64,000 nucleotides of DNA from Clostridium mediterraneense (GCF_900091705.1 NZ_LT594785.1:1282858-1346857), one strand, 5' to 3'. Positions 18,123 through 28,957 are shown, numbered from the stretch's first letter. Notes: a model not told the origin generated them from the sequence alone. Program-made: numbers and translations.

Positions 18123-18158
18123 AAAGAGATGTTTTAAACTAAGACATCTCTTTTTTTA
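18123..18158 (+). terminator. Intrinsic terminator after the permease
   Basis: A 10-bp stem AAAGAGATGT / ACATCTCTTT (18123-18153) and a run of T. Confidence 0.92.
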
Positions 18159-18207
18159 TTAGAATAAATTACTTAATTTTAAATGTTAAATTTTTGTTAA
18201 CAAATAC

Positions 18208-18237
18208 TTGACCTCTGTAAGAAATGTAAAGTAGAAT
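18208..18237 (+). promoter_or_regulatory. Promoter of the yicC-remA-gmk-rpoZ-coaBC operon
   Basis: TTGACC (18208-18213), 18 bases, TAGAAT (18232-18237), 30 bases before the yicC start. Confidence 0.55.
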
Positions 18238-18267
18238 AGAGTAAGATTGTATAAAGGAGGTTTAGTT

Positions 18268-19152
18268 ATGGTAAAGAGTATGACAGGTTTTGGTAGAGCA
18301 GCTAGTGAAGAAGGAAGAGATAAAGTTTTTTCAGTAGAAATAAAAAGTGTTAATCATAGATATTTAGATATAAATACTAGAATGCCAAAAGCAATGATTC
18401 CTTTAGAAGAAAAGATTAGAAGAAAAATCAAAGAATACTTAAATAGAGGAAAAGTTGATTTATTTATAAATTATAAAAACTACGGAAAAAGTGATTCAGT
18501 AGCTACTCTTAATTTAGATTTTGCAAAGACATATGTTGAAGCTCTTAAAGTTTTAAAAAATGAGTTTTCAGATTTAAAGGATGATTTAAGTCTATCTTTA
18601 GTTTCAAGACATCCAGAAGTTATAAGCATTGAAGAAAAAGAAGAAAGCTTAGATGAGATTTGGGAAGAAATCAGTAATTTATTAGATATAAGTTTAAAAG
18701 CTATGCTAGAAATGAGAGAATTTGAAGGGGATAAGCTAAAAGAAGATATTATCTTAAAATCAAATGAAATTGAAAATCTAGTTAGTAAGATAGAAGAAAA
18801 ATCAACACTTATAGTTGAAAATTATAAATCAAAACTTGAAGAGAGATTAACTGATATTTTAGGCAAAATCGAAGTGGATGAAAATAGATTAGCTATGGAA
18901 GTAGCAATATTTGCAGATAAAGCTGCTATTGATGAAGAAATAATAAGACTTAAGAGTCATATTAAACATTTAAGAGAAACCTTAGAACTCTCAGAACCAA
19001 TAGGGAGAAAGCTAGACTTCATAATGCAAGAAATGAATAGAGAAGCAAATACAATTGCTTCAAAATCAACTGATTTGGATATAACTAATAATGTTATAGA
19101 TATAAAAAATACTTTAGAAAAAATAAGAGAACAAGTTCAAAATATTGAATAA
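18268..19152 (+). CDS. YicC/YloC-family endoribonuclease
   Basis: A 294-residue member of the YicC family, recently shown to be RNases. The N-terminus [11 protein letters not shown] and [13 protein letters not shown] are family signatures; the C-terminus ends in the conserved [18 protein letters not shown] block with SKSTD. The start is set at ATG 18268, preceded by AAAGGAGG; an in-frame upstream codon at 18247 would put the Shine-Dalgarno inside the protein. It heads an operon with remA 17 bases later. Confidence 0.93.
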   Translation: MVKSMTGFGRAASEEGRDKVFSVEIKSVNHRYLDINTRMPKAMIPLEEKIRRKIKEYLNRGKVDLFINYKNYGKSDSVATLNLDFAKTYVEALKVLKNEFSDLKDDLSLSLVSRHPEVISIEEKEESLDEIWEEISNLLDISLKAMLEMREFEGDKLKEDIILKSNEIENLVSKIEEKSTLIVENYKSKLEERLTDILGKIEVDENRLAMEVAIFADKAAIDEEIIRLKSHIKHLRETLELSEPIGRKLDFIMQEMNREANTIASKSTDLDITNNVIDIKNTLEKIREQVQNIE

Positions 19153-19169
19153 AATTTAGGAGGAATAAT

Positions 19170-19439
19170 ATGGGCATAAAATTAATAAACATAGGTTTTG
19201 GAAACATTGTATCTGCTAATAGATTAGTAGCTATAGTAAGTCCAGAATCAGCACCTATAAAAAGAATTATCCAAGAAGCAAGAGATAGAGGAATGCTTAT
19301 AGATGCTACTTATGGTAGAAGAACTAGAGCTGTTATAATAACAGATTCAGATCATGTTATCTTATCAGCAGTTCAACCTGAAACTGTTGCACACAGATTA
19401 TCAACTAAAGAAGAAGTAGTAGAAGAGGTTGATGAATAA
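19170..19439 (+). CDS. remA: Extracellular matrix regulator RemA (DUF370)
   Basis: An 89-residue RemA family DNA-binding protein. In Bacillus RemA activates biofilm-matrix and osmoprotection genes as a ring-shaped oligomer. [24 protein letters not shown] (shown in part) and [21 protein letters not shown] are the conserved blocks. ATG 19170 follows AGGAGG. Its stop TAA overlaps the ATG of gmk by one base (TAATG). Its targets in this organism are unknown. Confidence 0.93.
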   Translation: MGIKLINIGFGNIVSANRLVAIVSPESAPIKRIIQEARDRGMLIDATYGRRTRAVIITDSDHVILSAVQPETVAHRLSTKEEVVEEVDE

Positions 19440-20074
19440 TGGAAAAAAATAGAGGTGTCTTAATAGTTATATCAGGGCCATCAGGAGCAGGCAAAGGCAC
19501 TATTTGCAAAGCCCTTCTTGAAAAACATAAAGAAATTTCTCTTTCAGTATCAGCAACAACAAGAAATCCTAGATGTGGAGAAGTTGATGGTGTAAATTAT
19601 CATTTCTTAAAGAAAGAAGATTTCTTAGCAAGAGTAGAAGCTGATGATTTCTTAGAATATGCAGAAGTATATGGAAATTATTACGGTACTCCAAAATCAA
19701 ATGTTGAAAAAATATTAGAGTCTGGAACAGATGTAATATTAGAAATAGATATACAAGGTGCATTAAAAGTTAAAGAAAAATCAAAAGAAGGAGTATTTAT
19801 ATTTATATTACCTCCATCAATGGAAGAATTAAAACAAAGAATTATTAATAGAGGTAGTGAAACTCCTGAAAGCTTAATGACTAGATTTAAGTCAGCATAT
19901 AAAGAAATTAACTATGTATCAAAATATAATTATGCAGTAGTTAATGACACTGTAGATAAAGCTGTTGAAAAGATAGAAGCTATCTTATTAGCAGAAAAGT
20001 GCAGAGTGGATAGATTAAAAGAAACAATATTAGATTCAAAGGAGGATTTAATCCATGAACAACTCTATGATTAG
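19439..20074 (+). CDS. gmk: Guanylate kinase
   Basis: Phosphorylates GMP to GDP with ATP. The P-loop SGPSGAGKGT lies at residues 12-21. SATTRNPRCGEVDGVNYHF is the GMP-binding block, and IQGALKVKEK and FILPP are further family motifs. The 211-residue length is typical. It starts in the remA stop codon and its last codons overlap the rpoZ start by 20 bases, so translation of remA-gmk-rpoZ is coupled. Confidence 0.97.
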   Translation: MEKNRGVLIVISGPSGAGKGTICKALLEKHKEISLSVSATTRNPRCGEVDGVNYHFLKKEDFLARVEADDFLEYAEVYGNYYGTPKSNVEKILESGTDVILEIDIQGALKVKEKSKEGVFIFILPPSMEELKQRIINRGSETPESLMTRFKSAYKEINYVSKYNYAVVNDTVDKAVEKIEAILLAEKCRVDRLKETILDSKEDLIHEQLYD

Positions 20075-20285
20075 TCCATCAATCGTGGACCTATTAAAGA
20101 AAGTAGACAACAGATACTCATTAGTAATAACAAGTTCAAAAAGAGCAAGACAAATAATTGACGGTTCAGAAAAGTTTGCAGAGGTAGAATCAAATAAACC
20201 TTTAAGTATAGCTATAAGAGAAATCAATGATGGCTTTGTAACATATGAGAAGGTTGAATGTGAAGAACCTGAATATAGAGGATAA
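20055..20285 (+). CDS. rpoZ: DNA-directed RNA polymerase omega subunit
   Basis: The 76-residue omega subunit assists folding of beta-prime. The conserved blocks are YSLVITSSKRARQI near residue 20 and KPLSIAIREI near residue 50. The ribosome site AAAGGAGG (20039-20046) lies inside the gmk reading frame and the genes overlap by 20 bases. coaBC begins five bases after its stop. Confidence 0.95.
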   Translation: MNNSMISPSIVDLLKKVDNRYSLVITSSKRARQIIDGSEKFAEVESNKPLSIAIREINDGFVTYEKVECEEPEYRG

Positions 20286-20290
20286 GATAC

Positions 20291-21472
20291 ATGAAAAATA
20301 AGTGTGTTGTAGTAGGTGTTTCAGGTGGTATTGCAGTTTATAAAGCTTTAGATGTTATTAGTAGATTAAGAAAAGTTGATATTGATGTGAGAGTAATAAT
20401 GACAAAATCTGCAACAGAATTTGTGACTCCATTATCATTTCAATCTCTAAGTCAAAATATGGTTGTTACAGATATGTTTGAAGAGCCAAAAGCTTGGGAA
20501 ATACAACATATATCACTTGCTCAAAGAGCAGATCTTATGTTAATAGTACCTGCAACTGCTAATATAATTGGAAAAGTTGCAAATGGTATAGCAGATGATA
20601 TGTTATCTACAACTATAATGGCTACAAAGGCTAAGGTTGTTTTTGCTCCAGCTATGAATACAAATATGTATGAAAATAGAATAGTTCAAGATAATATTTC
20701 AAAGCTAAAAAGTTATGGCTATGAATTTATAGATCCAGCGAGTGGTAGACTGGCATGTGGAGATATAGGAGCAGGAAAACTTCAAGATACTGAAATAATA
20801 GTAGAAGAAGTTTTATCAAAACTTTATGAAACTAAGGATTTAGTAGGTAAAAATGTACTTGTTACTGCGGGACCTACAAGAGCAGAAATTGATCCTGTAA
20901 GATTTATAACAAATAAATCTACTGGTAAAATGGGATATGAAATTGCAAAAGAAGCAAGAGATAGAGGGGCAAATGTTACTTTAGTCTCTGGAACAGATTC
21001 TTTAAAAAGACCATTTGGAGTAAACTTCATTAAAATAAATACAAATGAAGAAATGTACAATGCAGTTTTAGCAAATTTTGATAATGCTGATATAGTTATC
21101 AAAGCAGCTGCTGTAGCAGATTATAAACCAAAGGAATATAGTACTACTAAAATTAAAAAACAAGATGGAGATATGTCTATATTACTTGAAAGAGATAGAG
21201 ATATACTTAAAACTCTTGGAACTCTAAAAAAAGAGCAAATTTTAGTTGGTTTTGCAGCAGAAAGTAATGATTTACTAGAGAATGCTAGTAGAAAATTAGA
21301 AAGTAAAAATTTAGATTACATCGTTGCTAATGATATCACAGAGAAAGGGACTGGTTTTGCATCTGATAATAATAAAGTTATTATTATTGGAAAAAATGAA
21401 ACCTATAATCTTGAAGAAATGAGCAAGCGAGAAGTAGCTAAAAATATTTTTGATATAATAAAAAGACGCTAA
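20291..21472 (+). CDS. coaBC: Bifunctional CoaBC (phosphopantothenoylcysteine decarboxylase / phosphopantothenate-cysteine ligase)
   Basis: Carries out two steps of coenzyme A synthesis. The N-terminal flavodoxin-like CoaC domain has GVSGGIAVYKA, the active-site AQRADLMLIVPATANIIGK and the PAMNTNMY motif; ACGDIGAGKL ends it. The C-terminal CoaB domain starts VLVTAGPTRAEIDPVRFITN (~residue 190) and contains KAAAVADYKPK and LVGFAAES. Length 393. CoaD, a later enzyme of the pathway, is also in this window at 38764. Confidence 0.97.
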   Translation: MKNKCVVVGVSGGIAVYKALDVISRLRKVDIDVRVIMTKSATEFVTPLSFQSLSQNMVVTDMFEEPKAWEIQHISLAQRADLMLIVPATANIIGKVANGIADDMLSTTIMATKAKVVFAPAMNTNMYENRIVQDNISKLKSYGYEFIDPASGRLACGDIGAGKLQDTEIIVEEVLSKLYETKDLVGKNVLVTAGPTRAEIDPVRFITNKSTGKMGYEIAKEARDRGANVTLVSGTDSLKRPFGVNFIKINTNEEMYNAVLANFDNADIVIKAAAVADYKPKEYSTTKIKKQDGDMSILLERDRDILKTLGTLKKEQILVGFAAESNDLLENASRKLESKNLDYIVANDITEKGTGFASDNNKVIIIGKNETYNLEEMSKREVAKNIFDIIKRR

Positions 21473-21488
21473 TTTTGCGTCTTTTTGT
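21460..21488 (+). terminator. Terminator overlapping the coaBC stop codon
   Basis: AAAAAGACGC (21460-21469) pairs with GCGTCTTTTT (21477-21486), a perfect 10-bp stem; the stop TAA sits in the loop. Confidence 0.88.
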
Positions 21489-21514
21489 TATAATAGTATA
21501 AAAGGTGATAAAAG

Positions 21515-23707
21515 ATGGATTTATATGCGGATATAGTTGTAAATAGTGATGCTATTACTATAGATAAACCCTTTAGCTATAAAGTGAGAGAAAATCTCCG
21601 AGATATTTTAAAGCTAGGGCATAGAGTTCGTATTCCTTTTGGTAATGGTAATAAAACTATTGAAGGTTTTGTTTTTAATATTTACGAGGAAGAGAAAGAT
21701 GATAATATAAGATATAAATACATAGTAGATGTTTGTGATCCAGAACCTCTTTTAAATAGAGAGAGTCTTATTTTAGTAGAATTTCTAAGAAGAAAATATT
21801 TATGTAAGTATATAGATGCTATAAGAGTAATGATTCCACCTAAAATAATGAGTGGAAATAAAGAAAAGGTAAAACAAGTTATATTCTTTAATAAATTTGT
21901 AGAAGGAATGACTGATAAGCAAATTCAAGCTTTAGAAAAAATAAGAGAAAATGATGGTATTTTTAGTAGGGCTGAGCTTACTAAAGAAATTGGATTAAGT
22001 ACATATACTATAAAAAAACTTATAGATAGTGGAGCGGCTATTGTTAAGGAACAAAAAGTAGATAGAAGTAATTATAGAGAATTTGAAAAATATCCAGCAA
22101 AGAAATTAACAGAAGAACAAGAAAATGCTTATTATAAAATTTTAAAATCTAGTAAGGTATGTTTATTAAAGGGTGTAACAGGAAGTGGGAAAACTGAAGT
22201 TTATATGAATCTTGTAAGTGCTATGCTTTTTGAAGATAAAACATCATTAATGCTAGTTCCTGAAATATCTTTAACTCCACAAATGATAGAAAGATTTAAA
22301 GGTAGATTTGGTAAAGATGTAGCAGTATTTCATAGTAGATTATCTGATGGAGAAAGATATGATGAGTGGTATAGAGTTAGAAATGGTGAGGCAAAGCTTG
22401 TTATAGGAGCAAGGTCAGCTTTATTTTTACCATTTAGGGACTTAGGGCTTATAATAGTTGATGAAGAGCATGAAAGCTCTTATAAATCAGAAATGAGTCC
22501 AAGATATAATACAATAGAAGTTTGTGAGTTTATAAAAGGACTTAAAGATTGTAAAGTAGTTTTAGGTTCTGCAACTCCAAGTTTAGATAGTTATTATAAA
22601 GCTTTAAAAAAAGATTATGATTTAGTTGAGCTAACTACACGAATAGGAGGAAAACATCTTCCTAAGGTAGATATTGTAGATATGAGGGAAGAATTAAGAG
22701 ATGGTAATAAAGCAATGCTTAGTAGAGCTCTTTATAAAAAGATAAAAGAAAAACTTTCGAAGAAAGAACAGATTATTTTATTTTTAAATAGAAGAGGATA
22801 TTCAAGTTTTGTTTCATGTAGAAGTTGTGGATTTGTTTATAGTTGTGAAAGCTGTGATATATCTATGACATATCATCATAATGGATTTTTAATATGTCAT
22901 TATTGTGGTAAAACTAAAAAGATAGATAGAGTTTGTCCTAAATGTAAAAGTAAATATTTAAAGCATTTTGGTACAGGAACAGAAAAAGTTGAAATGGCAG
23001 TCAAGCATTATTTCCCAGAAGCTAGAGTTTTAAGAATGGATGTAGATACTACAAGAAAAAAGAATTCTCATGAAGAATTATATAATAGTTTTAAAAATGG
23101 AGAGGCAGATATACTTGTAGGTACTCAGATGATAGCTAAAGGGCTTGATTTTGAAAATGTAACTTTAGTTGGAGTGCTTGCAGCTGATCTTGGTATAAAT
23201 TTTCCTGATTATAGAGCTTCAGAAAGAAGCTTTCAAATTTTAACTCAGGTTAGTGGGAGAGCAGGAAGAGCTGATAAAGAAGGGGAAGTTATAATACAGA
23301 CATATAGCCCTGAAAATTATTCTTTAAATTATGCTAAAACAGGAGATTATGATAAATTCTTTAAAGAAGAGATAATGATTAGAAAAGCTATGGATTATCC
23401 ACCATTCTCAAAACTTATGTTAATTAATTTAAGTAGTAAATTTGAAAATGAACTTATTACTTTTTCTAAAAAATTATGTATTGCAATTAAAGAAGAATTA
23501 AAAGATGAAACAGATACTATAGTTTATGAAGCAACTCAATCAGTAATATCTAAAATAAAAGATACCTATAGGTGGCAAATACTTATAAAGGGTAATATAA
23601 ATGATTATAATTCAGATTTAATAAAAAATAGGGTTTATAAGTTAACTAGTGGTGTATATAATAAAATTAGAGTAACTATGGATATTAACCCAAATAATTT
23701 AATGTAG
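21515..23707 (+). CDS. priA: Primosomal protein N' (replication restart helicase PriA)
   Basis: PriA reloads the replicative helicase at collapsed forks. The 730-residue protein has an N-terminal DNA-binding domain, the helicase Walker A KGVTGSGKTEVYM (about residue 220), Walker B DEEH, and an inserted zinc-binding region with four CxxC pairs (CRSCG, CESCD, CHYCG, CPKCK). Helicase motifs V and VI are GTQMIAKGLDFENV and QVSGRAGRADKEG. ATG 21515 follows AAAGGTGAT. It begins the priA-def-fmt run after the coaBC terminator. Confidence 0.97.
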   Translation: MDLYADIVVNSDAITIDKPFSYKVRENLRDILKLGHRVRIPFGNGNKTIEGFVFNIYEEEKDDNIRYKYIVDVCDPEPLLNRESLILVEFLRRKYLCKYIDAIRVMIPPKIMSGNKEKVKQVIFFNKFVEGMTDKQIQALEKIRENDGIFSRAELTKEIGLSTYTIKKLIDSGAAIVKEQKVDRSNYREFEKYPAKKLTEEQENAYYKILKSSKVCLLKGVTGSGKTEVYMNLVSAMLFEDKTSLMLVPEISLTPQMIERFKGRFGKDVAVFHSRLSDGERYDEWYRVRNGEAKLVIGARSALFLPFRDLGLIIVDEEHESSYKSEMSPRYNTIEVCEFIKGLKDCKVVLGSATPSLDSYYKALKKDYDLVELTTRIGGKHLPKVDIVDMREELRDGNKAMLSRALYKKIKEKLSKKEQIILFLNRRGYSSFVSCRSCGFVYSCESCDISMTYHHNGFLICHYCGKTKKIDRVCPKCKSKYLKHFGTGTEKVEMAVKHYFPEARVLRMDVDTTRKKNSHEELYNSFKNGEADILVGTQMIAKGLDFENVTLVGVLAADLGINFPDYRASERSFQILTQVSGRAGRADKEGEVIIQTYSPENYSLNYAKTGDYDKFFKEEIMIRKAMDYPPFSKLMLINLSSKFENELITFSKKLCIAIKEELKDETDTIVYEATQSVISKIKDTYRWQILIKGNINDYNSDLIKNRVYKLTSGVYNKIRVTMDINPNNLM

Positions 23708-23719
23708 GAGGTAGAAGAA

Positions 23720-24163
23720 ATGGCATTAAGAACAATTAGATTAGATAAGGATCCTATCTTAAGAAAAGAAAGTAAAGTGGTTAAAGAAATAACAGGAAGA
23801 GTTAAAACTATAATAAAAGATATGATAGAAACTATGTATCATGAAAATGGTGTAGGTCTTGCAGCTCCTCAAGTGGGAATATTAAAGAGAATTTTTGTAG
23901 TAGATATACAAGATGGATTTGGACCTAGAGTTTTTATAAACCCAGAAATAACAGAAAAAAAGGGAAAAGAAATGGGAGCAGAAGGATGTTTAAGCCTACC
24001 AGGAGTTACAGGTGAAGTTGAAAGAGCTCACAGTATAATAGTTAAAGCTTTAAATGAAGATGGAGAAGAATTTACTCTTGAAGCAGAAGGATTCCTTGCT
24101 AGAGCAATTCAACATGAAAATGATCATTTAAATGGAGTTTTATTTACAGATTACTTAAAATAG
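23720..24163 (+). CDS. def: Peptide deformylase
   Basis: Removes the N-formyl group from nascent proteins. The three PDF motifs are GVGLAAPQVG, EGCLSLPG and QHENDHLNG, which supply the metal ligands (one Cys, two His) and the catalytic Glu. Motif 3 reads HENDH in place of the common HExDH with Leu, a conservative form. Length 147. It is 12 bases after priA and 11 bases before fmt, which adds the formyl group to initiator tRNA, a classic pairing. Confidence 0.97.
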   Translation: MALRTIRLDKDPILRKESKVVKEITGRVKTIIKDMIETMYHENGVGLAAPQVGILKRIFVVDIQDGFGPRVFINPEITEKKGKEMGAEGCLSLPGVTGEVERAHSIIVKALNEDGEEFTLEAEGFLARAIQHENDHLNGVLFTDYLK

Positions 24164-24174
24164 GAGGATAAATA

Positions 24175-25104
24175 ATGAATATAGTATTTATGGGTACTCC
24201 AGATTTTGCAGTACCATCATTAAAAGCATTAATAGATGAATTTGGTGTTAAAGCGGTTTATACTCAACCTGATAGACCAAAAGGAAGAGGGAAAAAACTT
24301 GCAATGTCACCAGTTAAGGAAGTAGCTGTAGAAAACAATATAACAGTATTCCAACCAAATAGTTTAAGAAAAGAACCAGAAGCTGTAGAAGCATTAAAAT
24401 CTTTAGAACCAGACTTTATAATAGTTGTTGCATTTGGACAAATACTTCCAAAAGAAGTTTTAGATATACCAAAGTATGCATGTATTAATTTACATGGATC
24501 ACTTCTTCCAAAGTATAGAGGTGCAGCTCCAATACAATGGAGTGTTATAAATGGAGAAAAAATAGCAGGTAATACAACTATGCTTATGGATGTAGGACTT
24601 GATACAGGAGATATGCTTCTTAAGGATGAAGTTGAAATAACAAGATATATGACATCTGGAGAGTTATATGAAAAATTAAAGAATAGAGGAGCTAATTTAT
24701 TAGTAGAGACTATTAAGAAAATGCAAAAGGGAGAAATAACTCCTATAAAGCAAAATGATGAAGAATCTTGTTATGCTCCAATGCTTAATAAGGAAATGGC
24801 AAAAATTGATTGGAATAAGTCAGCAGAAGTTATACACAATCATATAAGAGGACTTAATCCTTGGCCAGTAGCTACAACACAATATGAAGATAAAACTATG
24901 AAGATTTATGAAAGTGATTTTGAAGAGGGTAAATCAGATAAAGAAGTAGGTACTATAGTAGAAGTAAATAAAAAGGGAATAAAAGTAGCTACATCTAATG
25001 GAGTACTTATTATAAAGAAATTACAATTTCCAAATGGAAAGCCTCTAATGGTTCAAGATTTCTTAAATGGTAATAATATAGAAGAAGGTAAGAGACTTAT
25101 ATAA
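24175..25104 (+). CDS. fmt: Methionyl-tRNA formyltransferase
   Basis: Formylates Met-tRNAi using 10-formyltetrahydrofolate. The N-terminus [15 protein letters not shown], the folate/catalytic block [20 protein letters not shown] (with Asn and His) and [19 protein letters not shown] (in part) are diagnostic. The C-terminal tRNA-binding domain begins about residue 205 with IRGLNPWP. Length 309. Cotranscribed with def. Confidence 0.97.
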   Translation: MNIVFMGTPDFAVPSLKALIDEFGVKAVYTQPDRPKGRGKKLAMSPVKEVAVENNITVFQPNSLRKEPEAVEALKSLEPDFIIVVAFGQILPKEVLDIPKYACINLHGSLLPKYRGAAPIQWSVINGEKIAGNTTMLMDVGLDTGDMLLKDEVEITRYMTSGELYEKLKNRGANLLVETIKKMQKGEITPIKQNDEESCYAPMLNKEMAKIDWNKSAEVIHNHIRGLNPWPVATTQYEDKTMKIYESDFEEGKSDKEVGTIVEVNKKGIKVATSNGVLIIKKLQFPNGKPLMVQDFLNGNNIEEGKRLI

Positions 25105-25145
25105 TAAATTAAAAATTCTATAATAAATATGAGAGGTGTTTTAAT

Positions 25146-25832
25146 ATGTTTTTTCCAATTTTTGATCCAACATATATTATATTAATACCTGCAATTTTAT
25201 TATCTATTTATGCACAATTTAAAGTGAGTTCAACTTTTAATAGATATAAAACAGTAGCAAGTAGATCTGGATATACAGGAGCACAAGTTGCTAGTATGAT
25301 TTTATCTAAAGCGGGAATTTATGATGTGAAAATAGAGGTAGTGGGAGGTAATCTTAGTGATCACTATGATCCAGTAGCTAAAGTAGTTAGATTATCACAA
25401 GATGTTTATTATGGAACTTCACTTTCAGCTTTAGGAGTTGCAGCCCATGAACTTGGACATGTACAACAAGATCATGAAGGTTATGCTGCTTTAAGATTTA
25501 GACATTCAATATTTCCAGCAGTAAATTTCTCAAGTAGTATTTCATGGATATTATTTTTTGTAGGAATTATATTTAGTATCCCTGCTCTTGTAAAGATAGG
25601 TATATTATTATTTGTAGTAGTAGTAATATTTCAATTAGTTACTTTACCAGTTGAATTTAATGCTTCAAATAGAGCTATAAAAGATTTAAGAAGTATGGGA
25701 ATACTTTATGAAGATGAAGTTGAAGGAACAAAACAAGTTTTAGGAGCAGCTGCACTTACATATGTAGCAGCAACTCTAATGGCTATTTCTCAATTATTAA
25801 GACTAATAGCTATAAGTAACCGAGATGATTAG
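25146..25832 (+). CDS. Zinc metallopeptidase, YugP family
   Basis: A 228-residue membrane metalloprotease of the YugP (DUF) family. The zinc motif HELGHVQQ lies near residue 101 (AAHELGHVQQDHEGY). Hydrophobic segments lie at the N-terminus (~8-22) and around residues 125-170; VEFNASNRAIKDL matches the conserved downstream block. The family's substrate is unknown. ATG 25146 follows GAGAGGTG, 41 bases after fmt and 14 bases before rsmB. Confidence 0.88.
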   Translation: MFFPIFDPTYIILIPAILLSIYAQFKVSSTFNRYKTVASRSGYTGAQVASMILSKAGIYDVKIEVVGGNLSDHYDPVAKVVRLSQDVYYGTSLSALGVAAHELGHVQQDHEGYAALRFRHSIFPAVNFSSSISWILFFVGIIFSIPALVKIGILLFVVVVIFQLVTLPVEFNASNRAIKDLRSMGILYEDEVEGTKQVLGAAALTYVAATLMAISQLLRLIAISNRDD

Positions 25833-25846
25833 AATAGAGGTAAAAG

Positions 25847-27166
25847 ATGAATACAAGAAAAATAATTGTTGATATATTAGATGAGGTTTTCTTTAGGGGA
25901 GCTTATTCAAATATAGAATTAAATAAGAAATTAAGTAATCCTAAAATAGATTCTAAAGATAAAGGACTTATAACAGAAGTAGTTTATGGAACTATAAAGC
26001 ATAGAAAAACTATTGATGTTATCTTAGAAAATTTCGTAAAGAGTATTGATAAAATTGATGAAGGTGTTTTAAATATATTAAGAAGTTCAATTTATCAAAT
26101 GAAATATTTAGACAGAGTTCCTGATTATGCTGTAGTAAATGAGGCTGTTAATCTTTCTAAATCTGTTTCAGTAGGACTTAGCAAATTTGTAAATGGAGTT
26201 CTAAGAAATTACTTAAGAAATAAGGATAGAAAATTTGGTGGAAATCTTAGAGGTAGTGAAAAACTTGCTTATGAATATTCATTTGAAAAATGGATGGTAG
26301 ATTTATTTATAAGACAATATGGAGAAGAAGTAGCAGAAAAAATCCTAAAAGGTCTAAATACTACTCCATCAATGACAGTTAGAGTAAATAGCTTAAAAGC
26401 AGATTATGATGAAGTTTTAGAAAAACTAGAAGCAGATGGTTATGATGTAGAAGAAGGATATATTTGCCCAGAGGCTATTATCATTAAAAAGGGAAGTTCA
26501 ATAGAAAAGAATTTGTTACATGAAGAAGGATTAATTACTGTTCAAGATGAAAGTGCTATGCTTGTAGCTCCACTTTTAAATCCAGCAGAAGGAGAAACAG
26601 TAATGGATCTTTGTAGTGCTCCAGGTGGTAAGACAACTCATCTAAGCGAAATACTTATGAATACAGGTAAAGTTTATGCATTTGATATTCATGAGCATAA
26701 ACTAGCTCTTATTGAAGAAAGTGTTAAGAGACTTGGAATTACTAATGTTGAAACAAATATAATGGATGCAACAAGATTAGAAGGGAAATATGTAGAATTT
26801 GCAGATAAAATCCTTTTAGATGTTCCTTGTTCAGGTCTTGGGATAATAAGAAAGAAGCCAGAAATTAAATGGACTAAAAATTCAAGGGAACTTCAAAATA
26901 TAGTTAAAATTCAAAGAGAAATTTTAGAAAATGCATGGAATTACCTTAAAAAAGGTGGAGAAATTGTTTATTCAACTTGTACTTTAAATAAAAGAGAGAA
27001 TGAAGAGGTAATAGATTCATTCTTAGAAAAACATAATGATTGTAGTGTAGAAAATTCATTTATAGGTAAAAATGATAATATTATATATAATGGCAATGGA
27101 AGTATTACAATATTACCTAATGAACATATGGATGGATTCTTCATGGTAAAACTTAAGAAAAATTAA
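25847..27166 (+). CDS. rsmB: 16S rRNA (cytosine(967)-C(5))-methyltransferase RsmB
   Basis: Methylates C967 of 16S rRNA with S-adenosylmethionine. The N-terminal NusB-like RNA-binding domain (~1-140) includes [13 protein letters not shown]-like sequence and [10 protein letters not shown]. The Rossmann methyltransferase domain has [15 protein letters not shown], the catalytic cysteine motif [18 protein letters not shown] and [13 protein letters not shown]. Length 439. Its stop overlaps an ATG at 27166, but rlmN probably starts 12 bases later. Confidence 0.96.
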   Translation: MNTRKIIVDILDEVFFRGAYSNIELNKKLSNPKIDSKDKGLITEVVYGTIKHRKTIDVILENFVKSIDKIDEGVLNILRSSIYQMKYLDRVPDYAVVNEAVNLSKSVSVGLSKFVNGVLRNYLRNKDRKFGGNLRGSEKLAYEYSFEKWMVDLFIRQYGEEVAEKILKGLNTTPSMTVRVNSLKADYDEVLEKLEADGYDVEEGYICPEAIIIKKGSSIEKNLLHEEGLITVQDESAMLVAPLLNPAEGETVMDLCSAPGGKTTHLSEILMNTGKVYAFDIHEHKLALIEESVKRLGITNVETNIMDATRLEGKYVEFADKILLDVPCSGLGIIRKKPEIKWTKNSRELQNIVKIQREILENAWNYLKKGGEIVYSTCTLNKRENEEVIDSFLEKHNDCSVENSFIGKNDNIIYNGNGSITILPNEHMDGFFMVKLKKN

Positions 27167-27177
27167 TGGAGGAGAAA

Positions 27178-28212
27178 ATGAAAAATATTTTAGACTTTAA
27201 TCTTTCTGAACTTCAAGAATGGATGCTTGAAAATGGAGAAAGTAAATTTAGAGCAAAGCAAGTTTTTGACTGGATATATAAAGATGCACAAGATTTTGAT
27301 TCAATGAAGAATCTACCTGCATCTTTAAAGCAAAAGTTAAAAGAAAATTTTAAGCTAAATTATCCTAAAGTATTAGGAAATTTAGAATCAAATATAGATG
27401 GAACAAGAAAATTTTTGCTTGCATTAGAAGATGGTAATATAATAGAATGTGTAATAATGAAACATAAGCATGGAAATACTATTTGTGTTTCTACTCAAGT
27501 AGGGTGTAGAATGGGATGTAAATTCTGTGCATCTACTCTTGAAGGAAGAGTTAGAAATTTAACTGCTGGAGAAATTTTATCTGAAGTTATAGTTTCACAT
27601 AAAATGTTAGGTGAAAGAATTTCTAATATAGTTTTAATGGGAAGTGGTGAACCACTTGATAATTATGATGAAGTTATGAAATTTTTAGAGCTTGTTTCAG
27701 CTGATTATGGATTAAACATAGGTAAGAGACATATAACTTTATCTACTTGTGGTTTAGTTCCTAAGATTTATGAAATGGCAGATAAAGAAATGCAAGTAAC
27801 TCTTGCTATATCATTACATGCTGTATCAGATGAAAAGAGAAAGACTATTATGCCAATAGCTAATAAGTATTCAATAAAAGAAATCTTGGACAGTTGTAAT
27901 TACTATATAGAAAAAACAAATAGAAGAGTTACTTTTGAGTATGCTTTAGTAAGTGGTGTAAATGATAGTATTGAAGATGCTAAAAGTTTAGGTAAACTTC
28001 TTAAAGGAATGTTATGTCATGTCAATTTAATACCTGTAAATGAAATTAAAGAAAATTCATTTAAAAGATCAACTCCTAAAGATATTGAAAACTTTAAAAA
28101 GACTTTAGCTGATTTTGGTATTGAAGCAACTGTAAGACAAGAAAAAGGAACAGATATTGATGCTGCCTGTGGACAATTAAGAAGAAGTTATTTACAATTA
28201 AAAAATAAATAG
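27178..28212 (+). CDS. rlmN: Dual-specificity 23S rRNA/tRNA adenine C2-methyltransferase RlmN
   Basis: A radical SAM enzyme that makes 2-methyladenosine in 23S rRNA (A2503) and some tRNAs. The iron-sulfur motif [11 protein letters not shown] contains CxxxCxx[21 protein letters not shown] and a C-terminal cysteine region ([11 protein letters not shown]) with the second catalytic cysteine are present. I start it at ATG 27178 (344 residues) because GGAGGAG (27168-27174) precedes it; an in-frame ATG at 27166, overlapping the rsmB stop, has no ribosome site. Confidence 0.95.
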   Translation: MKNILDFNLSELQEWMLENGESKFRAKQVFDWIYKDAQDFDSMKNLPASLKQKLKENFKLNYPKVLGNLESNIDGTRKFLLALEDGNIIECVIMKHKHGNTICVSTQVGCRMGCKFCASTLEGRVRNLTAGEILSEVIVSHKMLGERISNIVLMGSGEPLDNYDEVMKFLELVSADYGLNIGKRHITLSTCGLVPKIYEMADKEMQVTLAISLHAVSDEKRKTIMPIANKYSIKEILDSCNYYIEKTNRRVTFEYALVSGVNDSIEDAKSLGKLLKGMLCHVNLIPVNEIKENSFKRSTPKDIENFKKTLADFGIEATVRQEKGTDIDAACGQLRRSYLQLKNK

Positions 28213-28231
28213 GCGTAAAAAGGAGAATGGT

Positions 28232-28957
28232 TTGTTTATGATAGGATATGTGAGCGATATAGGAAACGTAAGACAAATCAATGAAGATTACGGAGATTAT
28301 TATACAGGTGAAGATTATAAATTATATATTGTAGCTGATGGAATGGGTGGCCATAATGCAGGTGAAGTAGCAAGCAAAATGGCTGTCGAAGGTATAATGA
28401 ACTTTATCAAAGAAAATTATGGAGAAATTCCTGATAATGAAATACTAATAGAGGCTATAGCAGAAGTGAATTATAAAATTTACAAACACTCATTAGAAAA
28501 AAGTAACTTATCAGGAATGGGAACTACAATAACAGCAGCACTTGTTACAAATGAATGTATAAGAGTTGTTAATGTAGGGGATAGCTTATGTTATGGAATA
28601 GAAGATGAAGCTATTGATAAAATAACAAAAGATCATTCACTTGTTCAAGAGCTTTTAGATGCTGGAAGTATTTCAGAAGAAGAAGCGAAAAATCATCCAA
28701 GAAAAAATATAATAACAAGAGCTATTGGAACTAATATAAGAGTAGAAGTAGATCAATTTACAGTTCCACTAAATGCCTATGAATATTTTGTTTTATGTAC
28801 AGATGGACTAAGTAATGAAGTAAGTGCAGAAGAAATATTCAATGAAATAAGATGGTCAGATAATTTACAAGAATCTAGTAGTAGACTTGTTAATATGGCT
28901 AAAAATGCTGGAGGTAGAGATAATATAACAGTTCTTGTTTTTGGAGGAGAGAATTAA
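28232..28957 (+). CDS. prpC: PP2C-type serine/threonine phosphatase PrpC (Stp)
   Basis: A 241-residue PPM phosphatase that counters PrkC. Metal-binding motifs are RQINEDYG, VADGMGGHNAGEVAS, CTDGLSNEV and GGRDNITVLV. TTG 28232 is preferred because AAAGGAG lies six bases before it; ATG 28238, two codons later, is the alternative. The kinase gene prkC follows with its ATG one base after the stop, so they are translated together. Confidence 0.95.
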   Translation: MFMIGYVSDIGNVRQINEDYGDYYTGEDYKLYIVADGMGGHNAGEVASKMAVEGIMNFIKENYGEIPDNEILIEAIAEVNYKIYKHSLEKSNLSGMGTTITAALVTNECIRVVNVGDSLCYGIEDEAIDKITKDHSLVQELLDAGSISEEEAKNHPRKNIITRAIGTNIRVEVDQFTVPLNAYEYFVLCTDGLSNEVSAEEIFNEIRWSDNLQESSSRLVNMAKNAGGRDNITVLVFGGEN